Origin: Arion vulgaris
Taxonomy: Eukaryota; Mollusca; Gastropoda; Stylommatophora; Arionidae
Direction: 5' to 3'
DNA: 64,000 nt
NCBI GenBank assembly: GCA_020796225.1
Contig: CM036755.1
Location: 59,532,652 to 59,596,651, forward strand
Shown: piece after piece, positions 11,119 to 21,699 of the stretch
Layout of the letters: every line of letters begins with the position of its first letter
Numbering within the stretch: position 1 is the first letter of the stretch
The notes under the pieces: model-generated
The model's database searches: none
What the model was told of the DNA's origin: nothing
Seen by the model: only the letters and a program-made list of their open reading frames with translations
Position numbers and translations under genes: made by a program

Positions 11119-11375
11119 AAATGAAATGAAAATCGTGGCATATCTTGTACAGGACGTAGCCATCAACAACAGTAAACGCGTCGACGATTTTCTAGGCATC
11201 ACTTTTACGTTCAGTAGTTTGTCATTGCTTTCTGAACGGTGAGGTCTACTTCTATAGTTTGTAAAAATCCAAGGAAAGTAATTTGCTTCCAAACTTGCCA
11301 GCCGCGTAGTTTGAACCAAGTATGCTTGGATTATGAACCATGAACGAGCTCACTACTGCGCTACAAACGCTAACG
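11119..11375 (-). mobile_element. tRNA-derived SINE, family B, minus copy
   Basis: Read on the minus strand from 11375: gttagcgtttgtagcgcagt (A-box-like), then cttggttcaaactacg (B-box-like), a body with 'agtttggaagcaaatt', gacctcaccgttcag, gcaatgacaaactactga, and a tail of (atttc)n next to the 25-bp array. The same order occurs on plus at 31262-31455, which defines the family. Confidence 0.75.
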
Positions 11376-11439
11376 TATAATAGTTACAAAGTAAAAGAAT
11401 ACTGCAAAATCGGGAAGATAGTCTTTATTGGAGTACTAT

Positions 11440-11732
11440 AAACAAAACGAAAAATAGTTTAACGAAGTGCTACAAACAAAACGAGAAATAGTTTACCGAA
11501 GTACTACAAACAAAACGACAAATAGTTTACCGAAGTACTACAAACAAGACGACAAATAGTTTACCGAAGTACTACAAACAAAACGACAAATAGTTTACCG
11601 AAGTACTACAAACAAAACGACAAATAGTTTACCGAAGTACTACAAACAAGACGACAAATAGTTTACCGAAGTACTACAAACAAAACGACAAATAGTTTAC
11701 CGAAGTGCTACAAACAAAACGAAAAATAGTAT
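11440..11732. repeat. 34-bp minisatellite, about 8-9 units
   Basis: The unit is gaagtactacaaacaaaacg then acaaatagtttacc (34 bp), with a/g alternation at two positions. Confidence 0.9.
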
Positions 11733-12021
11733 TTTCTTGAAATCTAATTAGCGTTAACGTCGGCAGAGTAAACTAGGGTGTCTTGAAGTTACTGCACGGA
11801 AACCAGGTGAGTAATGGATACAAGTGCAACAGAAAGAAATACATCATTATCAGTAAGTATATGCCTTGATAGAATTACGAACATATAAACACAGTTGTCG
11901 TGGATGCACAATGTCAGACGTTAACTTTTGAGAACTAGTCTGAGGACGATTTAATCACTTATACAGGTTGGTCAGTGACTCGACACGTGTTGGTTTTCAC
12001 TGCTCAAGTAATAAACACACA

Positions 12022-12695
12022 AAATGCTCAGTGACCATTTCGGTCAACCCTTGCGCGATATACGCCATTGCTATGTGACCCCTGTAGCCACTCATTTCAA
12101 TGGAACTGTCCATTTGGGTGCTCGCGATGTTCAGGGCATGGCCATCATATCATGTTCCTCTGATGATCGTAGTCGATTTGTTCTGGATAATCGTTTTATT
12201 TATTTATACGGTAACTTACGACCTCATGGAATCAACGTTCTACATTCCTATGCTTTTTAGTACTTTCTCTTCTCATGTTTTATATTTTATATGTGTAGAT
12301 GTTAAATGTATATGAGTCATATATTTTATATGTGTAGATGTTAAATGTATATGAGTCATATATTTTATATATGTAGATGTTAAATGTATATGAGTCATAT
12401 ATTTACTTGATGTTTTATTGTTTCTCTTCTTTTTCCACTTCTAGTTTTTCTGCATTTATTTAGTTATTCGGTTTTAGACAGATTTTAATTTTATGCCCGT
12501 TTGAATACATCTCTGTCGTAGTCAATATATAGAGTGCTGTGAAATTCGTCACTCTTGTTGTATTGTTTGCTTGATAACGGCCTTTTGGCCGAAACGTTGC
12601 TGTGTATTGTCATTGTTTTTGTATTTTATAAAACTGCAGTACTTTGTTATTACGTGTTTCACCATTTTCCATAGTTTTACTGCAGTCTCTATCTA
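12022..12695 (+). mobile_element. Penelope-like element 3' fragment (PLE1)
   Basis: The 5' part encodes the end of the GIY-YIG endonuclease: LSDHFGQPLRDIRHC, then VATHFNGTVH, LGARDVQGMAI, and the SSDDRSRFVLDNRFI..LYGNLRPHGINVLHSYAF ending shared with the longer copies. A 3' region follows, with the ttgataac/ggcctttt/ggcc/gaaacg hairpin motif (12571-12600) and a tail ending gtgtttcacc..ttttactgcag. RT is absent. It faces PLE2 tail-to-tail. Confidence 0.85.
12270..12402. repeat. 39-bp tandem repeat, about 3 units, inside PLE1
   Basis: The unit contains tatattttatatgtgtagat and gttaaatgtatatgagtca. It lies in the 3' untranslated part of PLE1. Confidence 0.85.
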
Positions 12696-12970
12696 TATTA
12701 ATATTATATTGCTCCAGTTAGAGAAGATGTAGTGAAGTAAAACACATTTTCAAACTGTAAGACAAGAAGTTGTGTGTCTTTAAACTAAACGTATCAGTGA
12801 TACATAACGTTGAGATGTTTAGCGTAAAGACACACAAAATATTGTCAATATCTTCTATATATCTCTTTACTAGTAAACTATATGTAACATTGAGAAGTTT
12901 GATTACAATACACAAACATGATTGTTTATTATTCTATTGTAAAAATATATGTTGAAACGAGTTAATCACA
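12696..12970. repeat. Palindromic spacer between two Penelope tails
   Basis: The outer edges are mirror images: ctgcagtctctatctatatt (12687) against its complement at 12968-12990. A strong inner hairpin lies at 12771-12836: tgtgtgtcttt at the left and aaagacacaca at the right, with further partial pairing (taaacg / gtttagcg) toward a short loop. Open frames on both strands (12718-12915 minus, 12770-12955 plus) translate to similar peptides only because of this symmetry. Confidence 0.7.
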
Positions 12971-12974
12971 ATAT

Positions 12975-13560
12975 AGATAGAGACTGCAGTAAAACTATGT
13001 AGAATAGCGAAACACGTAATAACAAAGTACAGTAGTTTTACAAAATACAAAGACAATGAAAATATACAGCGACGTTTCGACCAAAAATGCAATTATCAAG
13101 GAAACAATACAACATAAGTGACGATTGTCACAGAACACAACAGATAGACTTTGACAAAGATATTACAACGGTAAAAAATTAATGAAAATATGTTGCTAAA
13201 AACGAATAACGAAAAAAATACGGAAAAACTAGAAGTGGAAAAATAAGAGAAACAATAAAACATCAAGTAAATATATAACTTATATACATTTAACATATAC
13301 ACATATACAATATAGAGCATGAGCAGAGAAAGAACCAAGAAACATAGTAATGTAGAATGTTGAGTAAATGAGGTCGCAAAGTACCATATAAAGCGATTCT
13401 CCAGAACAAATCGACTATGATCATAAGAGGTACATGATCGGATGGCAATGACCTGGACGTCGCGAGCACCCAAATGGTCTGTACTATTGAAATGAATCGA
13501 GTTTGCGATTTATTAAACTTGGAGTTAAATGTTGTACATGTAGAGCTGGACACTTGAGCG
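12975..13560 (-). mobile_element. Penelope-like element 3' fragment (PLE2)
   Basis: Minus-strand sequence encodes a diverged end of the GIY-YIG domain (GARDVQVIAIRSC, then DHSRFVLENRF). The tail follows, with a degraded hairpin motif at 13068-13100 and the terminal block agtactttgt..gtgtttcgc..actgcag. There is no RT. It is oriented opposite to PLE1. Confidence 0.8.
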
Positions 13561-13639
13561 GCCGAGTGAGTAATGTGTTCAACCAGCAAGCCACATCAAC
13601 CATCACTATGTATATAAGAGATATACAATATACGTAAGA

Positions 13640-13760
13640 GATGTACGGATCTGCAGAAGTTAGTTAAAGATAAGAAGACTTGGCATGAGTTGGTTGAGGG
13701 TATATGCACTAACTGGGCTTACAAAGATCAAGAAGAAGATAGAGAGATCATTTAGGAGGA
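13640..13760 (+). pseudogene. LINE C-terminal fragment
   Basis: One plus frame reads DLQKLVKDKKTWHELVEGI.., resembling the last residues of animal LINE polyproteins ('..L..LV.DR..WR.LV.G'). It ends in a stop followed by gaaga-rich sequence. Confidence 0.5.
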
Positions 13761-14702
13761 TCATCTGTTCTCAGACCAAGCCTTGGAAATAAGACGATAT
13801 TAAGGCTTTAGTTCTTCAAGGAGTAACATTATTTGATCAGAAATGTCATATATTTATCGACATAGTTGACTATCAACTAAAGCAAAACAATGTAGGATAT
13901 GATTGAAATACAACTAACTACTGCTGCCCTAATGGTAAACTAATAAGATTTATCATTATACAAGTAATATGTGTAAATTTAATAGCAATGATAAACTCCA
14001 TTTGCATTCCAATAATTGGAACTAATGTAGCAGTAAGGGGTGAAGGAATGAGTGGGGGAATATCCTTGGCACTTCAAGACATCTAAGTGCAGTCGGGTGA
14101 CCCAAAAGAATTTGGCCACGGCCACACCATCTAAGTACTGTAATAGTACCAGGGTGTTCGAATCAATACTGATCACTGTGCAACCAGAAGAGAGGTATGT
14201 GTCCTGGTGATTAATATTATCTCAACGTTCATACGTATCAATTTGAACATTCATATCCACACATTCTCACCCTCTGTCTTACTCAAGTCTGTATTAACTT
14301 AAATATATTTATTTAAACTTCTTTTTAAAAAAGAATACATTATTACAAATAACATAAACACAACAACAAAATTAATATATATAAACAAACAAGTAACACC
14401 TAAAGGGATGTCTTTAACTGAAGTATTTCTAAGCAATTTTCCCATATACCTTCTTCTCTACTCAACTATACCTATATTTCCAATCCTAGCTATCTCCACG
14501 GGAAATGAAAACACAACTTGATTTGGCTAGCTGGAGAGTCTCAAAACTATATCTTCAATGATGATGGAAACTTTAAAGTCATGAGGAGACGGTTGTCTCA
14601 TATCGATGGCATATATGTTCTCTATATTGGTGGATGTCTGATGATGCTGAAAGCTTCGGAGTGAGTTGGGAGACGGTTGTCTCTGACTATAGCATAACAG
14701 TC
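13761..14702. other. Intergenic; nothing recognised
   Basis: AT-rich, with no supported gene. A tRNA B-box-like word (ggtgttcgaatc) at about 14154 stands alone without an A box at the right distance. Confidence 0.4.
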
Positions 14703-14915
14703 TTCTGTGATTAAACTTCTAGTTACCTCTGTGATTAGACTTTTAGCATCTGTGATTAGACATCTAGCCTATGTGATCAGACTTCTAGCCCCTGTGATCA
14801 GACATCTAGCCTCTAAGATCAAACTTCTAGCATCTATGATGAGACTTCTAGCCTCTGTGATGAGACTTCTAGCCTCTGTGATCAGACTTCTAGCCCCTGT
14901 GATCAGACTGTATCT
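14703..14915. repeat. 21-bp minisatellite, about 10 units
   Basis: The unit is ctctgtgatcagacttctag plus c, with many single-base variants. The 71-codon frame here is a repeat product. Confidence 0.85.
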
Positions 14916-15368
14916 CTGCTAGAGTTCCCTGCTCGTGTCTGTCTGTTCTAGTTTTCTGGCCCTCTCTAACTGTCTGTTCTAGTATTTTCTAGTTCTGGCT
15001 CTACTATCTATCTGCCTGTAGCTCTTTGTTAGTTTCCTAGTCTGTCCTCTCTAACTGTCTGTCTGTTCTACTTTTCTGGCACTTTTTTAAAAATCTGTTA
15101 GATCGTAGTATATATATATATATATATGATCCCGTTTCCTTTGATTCACGAAATCAAAGACTTCAATGAATACTCAGATGTCACACACATTGGCGTCAAA
15201 TAGTTTGAACTTTGGTTACGTTTTCAAAACTCAGTCAGACCCTCAATAGCCAAAAATACAATTTGACAGTCTCTGTGTATGCACGCTGACAACTTCCTGT
15301 TCTTTAAATCAGATCAAAAGACAATGCCACATCGCTGCCTATTTCTGCTCAACTGTCAACACCCGTCA
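14916..15368. other. Intergenic; (ta)n run and CT-rich DNA
   Basis: There are repeated tgtctgttctag words at 14936-15080 and a (ta)n run at 15108-15127. No gene is seen. Confidence 0.4.
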
Positions 15369-15740
15369 TTACTCGGAAACATTGTCGAAGTAAGTTACGA
15401 TTACTCCCTGATGGAGGAGATGGTAGAACTGGTCTACCAATAATAACACTGTTATATTAATAACATCTTGATGATCATTATTCAATAGCTTGTTCAGAGC
15501 AGAATTTTGCCACACTAACAGTCCTTCTGAATTTCTTTCTCCCATAGGACATAGTACCATCTCTGCAGCCGTCATGCACACAACAAAATCAGTTACATTT
15601 CTGAAACGATCATCTCCGTGGTCTTCTTCCTCTTTGCTGTGATACATCATTCTAAAAAGATTTTCTACAATCCTTCGTGTCTGTTTATATGTCCAACATA
15701 TTTCAACTTTTTTCATCCATTTGTGTAGCATCAGCGTAGC
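15369..15740 (-). pseudogene. LINE C-terminal fragment, degenerate
   Basis: Minus-strand frame of 120 codons. The block GERNSEGLLVWQNSALNKLLN is paralleled in the plus-strand LINE fragment at 42690-43130 (RNSEGLRMAKFYP..QAIV). The preceding FRNVTDFVVCMTAAEMV resembles the '..D.....MTA.EA.R.A.DR' segment that ends many LINE proteins. The assignment rests on these two resemblances. Confidence 0.45.
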
Positions 15741-15944
15741 ATCTGCATAGCATCAGCCAGTTTTTTCATCCATCTGCGTAGCATCCGTTTAGCATTTGGC
15801 AGTGTTCTTTAATTTTGAATTCTTCCTGAATAGATATATTTGTTCTATTTTCCACAAGAAAGGTTGGAGGGAGGTTGGGGTGGGGAATTGCATATTAAGT
15901 CATCAGACAAACACATTGATATTTGATCTCAAAGTGACATCAAT

Positions 15945-16232
15945 AGTGTTATAAAGTGTACGATAGACATCAATAGTGTTATAAAGTACATGATAGACAT
16001 CAATAGTGTTATAAAGTATATGATAGACATCAATAGTGTTATAAAGTGTATGATAGACATCAATAGTGTTATAAAGCGCATGATAGACATCAATAGTGTT
16101 ATAAAGTGCATGATAGACATCAATAGTGTTATAAAGTGTATGATAGACATCAATAGTGTTATAAAGTGTATGATAGACATCAATAGTGTTATAAAGTGTA
16201 TGATAGACATCAATAGTGTTATAAAGTGTTAT
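15945..16232. repeat. 30-bp minisatellite, about 9-10 units
   Basis: The unit is gacatcaatagtgttataaa plus gtgtatgata (30 bp). Frames open on both strands give 10-residue repeats (IDINSVIKCM on plus). It directly abuts the RNase H LINE. Confidence 0.95.
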
Positions 16233-16239
16233 TAAACAG

Positions 16240-18335
16240 TTGTCAGTACACTTGGACGCTGCTGTAGAGAATGGGTCCCGGACTTACTCAGCACAACGAA
16301 ACCGTCGCACACTTCATGTGGACTGCGGGGCTTTCGAGAAAACGACATTGAGCATGACTATGGAGATTACCGCTGCCTCCAGGGCTCTGTCATGGGTGAC
16401 TGAGCAACAGGTTACCCATACGATCATCATATCAGACTCGATGAATTTGCTTCAACTGATTAAATCTGGAAGTATGTGTGTGGAATGGGTTGACATCATT
16501 CGGAGATCACATCTTATAAAAATGACTTGGTGGTACACACCTGTACATGCTGGAGTGCCGGGTAACGAGCGTACTGACTCTCTTGCAAACAATGCCCCGA
16601 GTCGAGCGGGCAGAAGTATGGACAGAGCCGATATCATCGATGCGGTACGCTCTCAATTGTGTGACATGGGCGGGTCTCAGACACTGGAACGAGTGCGAGA
16701 ATTAGGCGTTAAGGACAGACCGCACCCTTATATTTAACGATTTTTCTTAAAAAAATGAAATTTTAGTGTTTTTTAAATTTTAGGTAATACATCCAATTTC
16801 GAACAAAAATCTATCTTTAGTTTGAAAAAAAAATGTAGTTTTGTATTTTAATTAATTTTTTAACTAGGCATGTATATGTTTTTTTTAGCTAATTATATAG
16901 GAAATATCATAACTTTGCTTCAACAGATGGTAGCAAAGTGTTTATAGTAATATGGTAGTGCAGATAGATTAACTAATAGCATCATTAAACTTATGCAGCG
17001 TGATTATGATGTAACTTGTATGAAAAATTCTGGAAAATTAGAGAACATTGGTTGGATAAATAGTATTTCAGCCATATTTAAAAATCACAAAGATAACCAT
17101 GAGAACTGCAATAGGCTGAGTAGCTTGTGCCCTAAAGATAAAGTTTTAGTTGATTGAGAACAAACTGACTAATTTTATTTTTGACAACATAATGCAAGTA
17201 TTTGTCAAGCTATCTTGCGACTTCGTTGACAAAATATATTCATGGTGGTTCTCACAATGCTAATGAATATTTACATAAATGTATATCGACTTGGTATCCT
17301 AAGATCTCATTTACTTTGAGGAGGAGCTTAAAAATAACTGTCAATGATGCCAATATTGTAGTTAATAATATGAAATTGTGCCGATATGAAACTTTTGTTT
17401 TAGTTTAACTTTTCCTTTGGAAAACATTATTTTCAGTATTTTGCTGTCATCTATAAAACCACATATCTTCCTTGCTAATACAGAATTTAGGCACAAAAAA
17501 GATAGAAAGATGTAAAACAACTAGCATGGCATCTAAAGCATGTGATGAGGCAAGTTTGTATGCTCCTGGGGATCTTAAAGTAAATTAATTTGGTCAATAA
17601 TTGAAAATATGTTAGTTTTTGGCTTTTTCTCAAAATTGTTATTTTCCATAAATGTATGTCATTAAATACACGTTTTTTCAAAACTACTCAAAGGATTGTT
17701 GTATAAATGTGCATACTTCTTTCTTATGCATATTTGATCATCCCCTACCACTTTAAAAAGAATTCATTGAACAGTTTTTGTGTCTCATGTAAAAGAATAT
17801 CTCCTACCCCATATTTTTTAGTCAAAAATCTAGATTTGCATTAAAAAATTCAGAAAAACTCATTTTATTATACTTTATAAATATTTTGCTACCAGTTCAA
17901 GATATGCCGATTTACAATAACATCTGAAAGTTCTATAGTGCTAACCTGAATAGAACATAAATCATCCTGTATTTTGCAAGGTTACTTTTTGGGCATTTTT
18001 CCCTTAAAAACCCCTCTATATTAAATTTTTTTCATAGAATATACATACTTGGATTTTGAAATTTTTTCCGAGTTTTAACATCAAGTTGATCATTTAGAAT
18101 CATAAACGCAACCTCAATGATCAATATTTCTGTTTAGGGGTACCGTCTGTCCTTAAGTTTGGACATGCCAGACAGTGTCGTCTTCGTGGTAGAGAGAGAA
18201 GATATAGTAATCAACTTCTCATGGGTACTGTGAGAAAATGGACTTTGGGATAGCTGCTGCAACGGAGGACAGAGCATGAATGGGAATGCCCAATGTGCCG
18301 TTATGTCGATCGCATAACATAACATAACATTGGTA
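16240..18335 (+). pseudogene. RNase H-type LINE 3' part, split by a TTAA-flanked element
   Basis: The 165-codon frame is the RNase H domain of a non-LTR retrotransposon. It has MEITAASRALSWV (catalytic Glu helix), IIISDSMNLLQLI (Asp strand) and VHAGVPGNERTDSLAN (final His/Asp region; the family usually has 'S/P.H.G..GNE.AD.LA'). The first Asp strand is only weakly preserved. At codon ..ELGVK (16712) it is broken by a 1,440-bp insertion. It resumes in the same frame at 18153 with FGHARQCRLRGRERRY, and a Cys pair (HEWECPMC) follows after a stop. The 3' end is a (cataa)n tail at about 18315-18333. Confidence 0.8.
16713..18152. mobile_element. TTAA-flanked DNA element, 1,440 bp, non-autonomous
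   Basis: TTAA is present at both junctions (16709-16712 and 18153-18156), and removing the insert with one TTAA restores the host LINE reading frame. The ends are imperfect inverted repeats: ggacagaccgcaccctta at the left, and the right end reads ggacagacggtacccctaa on the complementary strand. TTAA target duplication is the hallmark of piggyBac-superfamily elements. The interior is AT-rich with no frame over about 70 codons and no recognisable transposase, so mobilisation would need a partner. The piggyBac assignment is inference from the target site only. Confidence 0.75.
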
Positions 18336-18349
18336 TTGGTTACTAAACT

Positions 18350-18840
18350 GACGTCATTGTACTCCGGGCAGACCCTAGGTGCTCAATCTCCCCAACATAT
18401 TTCGAAGAGTATGCATGCTGAGGGTTCCCGTAGCTAGCTGATTAAACACACACCTAACTCTGCCTCTCAGGCATCCAGTTCTACTTGCACACCGGGTAAC
18501 TCCAAACTGCCTAAATCGCTGGATCGATTCAACATTTATTTCAGTTTCCTCATCCAACAGACAGTCGCGAAGTGAACGAAGAACATCCCCAAACAATCGT
18601 TGCTGTTGGTGCAAGCCTGTTCGCTCTCTCATTACCGAAACAAACTCGCATGCCCAGGACAGTATATCCACGTAAGCCTACTTGTATCGACTGAGAGTCA
18701 AATACAACAACGGCCCCAGTAAATGAAGTTGCAGAGAGCCAATGGAGGGCAGCAGTAACGGCCTCAATCTCCATCCTCATACCAGAAGTAGTTGCCCTGC
18801 CTGTACGCTCCACTTCGCTCTGCAACAACGCTAGAATGTA
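18350..18840 (-). pseudogene. RNase H-type LINE fragment, internally deleted
   Basis: Minus-strand translation gives MRMEIEAVTAALHWLSATSF, AVVVFDSQSI and then GNERANRLA, the Glu, Asp and final motifs of a LINE RNase H. The segment between the last two is compressed, indicating an internal deletion. Frame changes downstream (about 18550) and stops show it is dead. It lies tail to tail with the plus-strand RNase H LINE. Confidence 0.7.
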
Positions 18841-19040
18841 TTAAAAATGAATTATTAGATATCAGAGTCGAAGAAGAAGATGCCGTAGTAGACGAAGGAA
18901 CGTCATAATGAATGTATTAAAGAATGAAAACAACATAGATAAAAGAACAAAAGATATCATATGAAATATTAGATATCAGAGTCGAAGAAGAAGAACAGAA
19001 AATATCGTAGAAGAAGAACGAATGTCATAACGACAGAAAA
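18841..19040. repeat. Diverged direct repeat, two copies of about 115 bp
   Basis: The words attagatatcagagtcgaag, then agaagaa..cgtagtagacgaa / cgtagaagaagaacgaa and gtcataa, occur at about 18854 and again at about 18968. Confidence 0.6.
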
Positions 19041-19399
19041 AAGACGAAATTGAAAGAAAGCGTAAGCTTGTCATTTTCGGTATACCTTCTGTTTATCACC
19101 TGAAACCCTATAACCGCTAATGGAATAAACCGCGACACACGATAAACAGCAGACACACCCCGAAAACCCCGAAGCCCGTCTCCCATTTGCTTGGGGTTGT
19201 ATATGAGACTAGAACCGGAATATAACTGATCAGATTAGAAGAGGTGAATACGCACAATTTTGTCTTATCCTTATGTTTCTTTAACCAGGATTTAGTATTA
19301 GTTCCTCAACCACCTTGTAACAGGTTTAAGACTTCTTGATGGCTGGCTAGACTTTGCAGACATTTGTTAAAATTGGAATGAGATACCAGCCCCACGCCG

Positions 19400-19490
19400 A
19401 ATCCTACTTTAGTAGCTTCTTACAACATGCATGATAGGTTGCAGTGTTACTATTTTTACTCCTTGTGAGCCTCGGCAGCACACAGGTCGC
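19400..19490 (+). repeat. Dispersed motif R, copy 1
   Basis: Contains cttcttacaacatgcatgat, then aggttgcagtgttactattt and ccttgtgagcctcgg. The same order of words is found near 20400, 58030 and (minus) 31740. It is probably part of a SINE or LINE terminus. The parent element was not identified. Confidence 0.6.
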
Positions 19491-19692
19491 GATAAGCAAG
19501 AAGGTCGACCGAAAAACATAACACTAAAACTAGAGTAAAAAACACTACATCTATTATTGTCAATTTGTTGTAGGGAAATATAGCTTCCTAAATACGACAC
19601 TATATACAAGTTGAGCTTAATAGAATGTGTTGTACGAATATAAATATTGGCTAATTACTCTGTACACACACACACACATTTGAAACAACAAA

Positions 19693-19862
19693 CTCGACAC
19701 GTTAAACAGACAATGTGCATACAAATATATATAAGGAGGGTTTTAAAGTCGACACGTTAAACAGACAATGTGCATACAAATATATATAAAGAGGGTTTTA
19801 AAGTCGACACGTTAAACAGACAATGTGCATACAAATATATATAAATAAAGAAGTTTTTAAAG
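19693..19862. repeat. 55-bp tandem repeat, about 3 units
   Basis: The unit is tcgacacgttaaacagacaa then tgtgcatacaaatatatata and a 'aggagggttttaaag' end. The last unit differs by a small insertion. A short (ac)n run precedes it at 19665-19678. Confidence 0.9.
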
Positions 19863-19990
19863 TCGAAGGATTAGCTTCATTGCACCGGTTTTACCTCATA
19901 TCGTTCTGTCTCTCTCTCAAAATGGTACGCCACCTGCCAATAGTATTACTCAAAGAAAGAACTCCGTAGCTCCGGCAATAATCCTAGTGG
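19863..19990 (-). mobile_element. SINE family C, partial minus copy
   Basis: On the minus strand it carries ggcaggtggcgtaccatttt, 'gagagagacagaac', aaaaccggtgcaatgaagct and surrounding words shared with the copies at 43800-43965 (minus) and 62335-62600 (plus). The tRNA-like head is not present here. Confidence 0.65.
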
Positions 19991-20369
19991 ACTCTGTGGA
20001 AAAAAACAACTCGTGATCAACTGTTGAAGTTCTATGCTCCACGAGGAGCATAGAGGAATAAGTAAGTAAGTAATTCAAAGACACACAGCTTTTTGTCTAT
20101 TTCTCCTGCTGGCATCTTTGCGTGATAGGAGAATGGGCAATTTTAGAAAAAAAAAATATCATATTTATATATTAGAAATTCCTCAGTAAGTGGGGTCGAA
20201 AGGAAAATTGTTCGTGAATCTGAAGGAGAAATGAATCTTCTTCTTCTTCTTTGCGTTCGTTCTTTACGACCAATCCTAATCACTCTTTGTGATATTTTTG
20301 ATCCCCGCCAAGAACTGTATACGTTGTACATTGGTTTGTAGGCCCTCAACGCATAGACCCCTACACATG

Positions 20370-20480
20370 TAGGACATGTGCATCCGATTTCAGTCAAAAC
20401 TCCTTAGTCGTCTCTTACGATATGCGTGATAGGTAACAGTGGCTCTATTCTTTACACCCCAAATTTGGGCCCGGTAACCA
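20370..20480 (+). repeat. Dispersed motif R, copy 2
   Basis: Contains catccgatttcag, gtcgtctcttacgatatgcg, gataggtaacagtggctcta and gggcccggtaacc. It extends the similarity with the copy at 58010 upstream to the catccgattt word. Confidence 0.65.
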
Positions 20481-20499
20481 CTTGGGCGGTAAATGAATC

Positions 20500-21129
20500 A
20501 AATGTGGACGTGCTTGAAATTAATTTAGTCTAGATTAAAATGATAAAACACAGTCACCAGGAAGGAAAACACTTGATTAAAACATAATCTAAAACAACAC
20601 TCTCAAGAGTGCCACTCTGTGCCATACGTCAAGTAGATTACTCATAAAGATAGCATGTGCACTTCCTAACTAATCTCATTGAAAGACATTGCTTCTTCGT
20701 TGCTTTTGGCTTTTTGTGACTGACCTCAGAGATAGAAACTGATTCTGTTTGTGTTCTTGGCTGACCCCCAGTCACATACATTATTATCACACGAGAAGCA
20801 TTAAGTAAAATCATATATATATATCAGAAGAGCTCAAGATTTTATGATGTCTTCTCTGAGAAATATGTCACCAAGAACAAAGTCAAGCCATGATGTGTTG
20901 ATGTGCTTGTCCCTACGCTCTCTAATATAAAAGTTTTAGTAAACTTGAAACTTTGTTTTCGAGATCAGATGGAGATTATGAAGAGAATTGGTTTATTCTT
21001 GTCCATTGTGCCCAGGTTGTAGTCTCTACAACGCTGAAAGACTGAAAGTCAAGAACGGAATTAGAAAGATAGTAATCAGAATAATGTTCACGTGGATGTT
21101 GCTTCAACCATCATCAAGTAGCATGTCGC
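20500..21129. other. Intergenic; nothing recognised
   Basis: Unique-looking DNA with a short (at)n run at 20812-20825. No supported frame was found. Confidence 0.4.
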
Positions 21130-21500
21130 TTGCGAAACATTCGCTTTAACACAGACTCTGAAAACTCTAACTAGTTTCCAGTCTCGTCCAGCGTGATGTT
21201 CAATGTTTCTTTTATGTCATATTACCACCTTCGACTTGGTTATCCCCTTCGTCGTATTCCAGGAATCATTCCTTTCATTAAAGTTCTCTCTAAACCACTT
21301 GATGTTATTTATGAGCATCTGCTCTTCGATATGCAAATCTTGTAATATGTCTTTATTTTTTTCTCAACTCTTTCCAGGATATTCTAAGAACTTTTCTGTA
21401 TAATCTTGTTTTCAAAGCTTCAGTTTTGCTCTTTAATGTGTGTGTTAACGTCTGCAACTGTGTGAACAACTCTGAGAAAAAAACTGCTAAAGTAGGTATA
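21130..21500 (-). pseudogene. LINE C-terminal fragment (RT tail)
   Basis: Minus-strand words across two frames: 'LERTLMKGMIPGIRRRG', 'SRRW.YDIKETLNITLDE'. These match the end of LINE proteins ('LE..LM.G...G.R.RG.P.RRW..DI...L.MTL.E'). A preceding segment resembles the 'C.RK.LRI.W' box. The protein end parallels the fragment at 2690-3545, suggesting the same family. Confidence 0.7.
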
Positions 21501-21699
21501 TATCATAAATAAGATTGTGTAGGGTTGCCGATATCAATGCAGATACCACGTTCCTCTAGTTACCACTAGCCGTGGAAACTCTGGAGTTCGAGGCTAAATT
21601 GTGCAAACATTCTTGGTGTGCGCACGTTACGCAGTTGAGCTATAAATAAACCGGATCTTTTACTTGGGGATCTAAATTACAAGTACCCATGTGGTTGGA

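Noticed and set aside
12718..12955. Two small frames on opposite strands with similar peptides
   Set aside because: The similarity is caused by the palindrome at 12771-12836, not by homologous genes.
14140..14175. Isolated tRNA B-box word (ggtgttcgaatc)
   Set aside because: No A box at the expected distance and no second copy of the surrounding sequence.
17202..17681. Small frames inside the TTAA-flanked element as a possible transposase
   Set aside because: Each is under 70 codons, lacks any catalytic motif and has AT-rich composition like the flanks.
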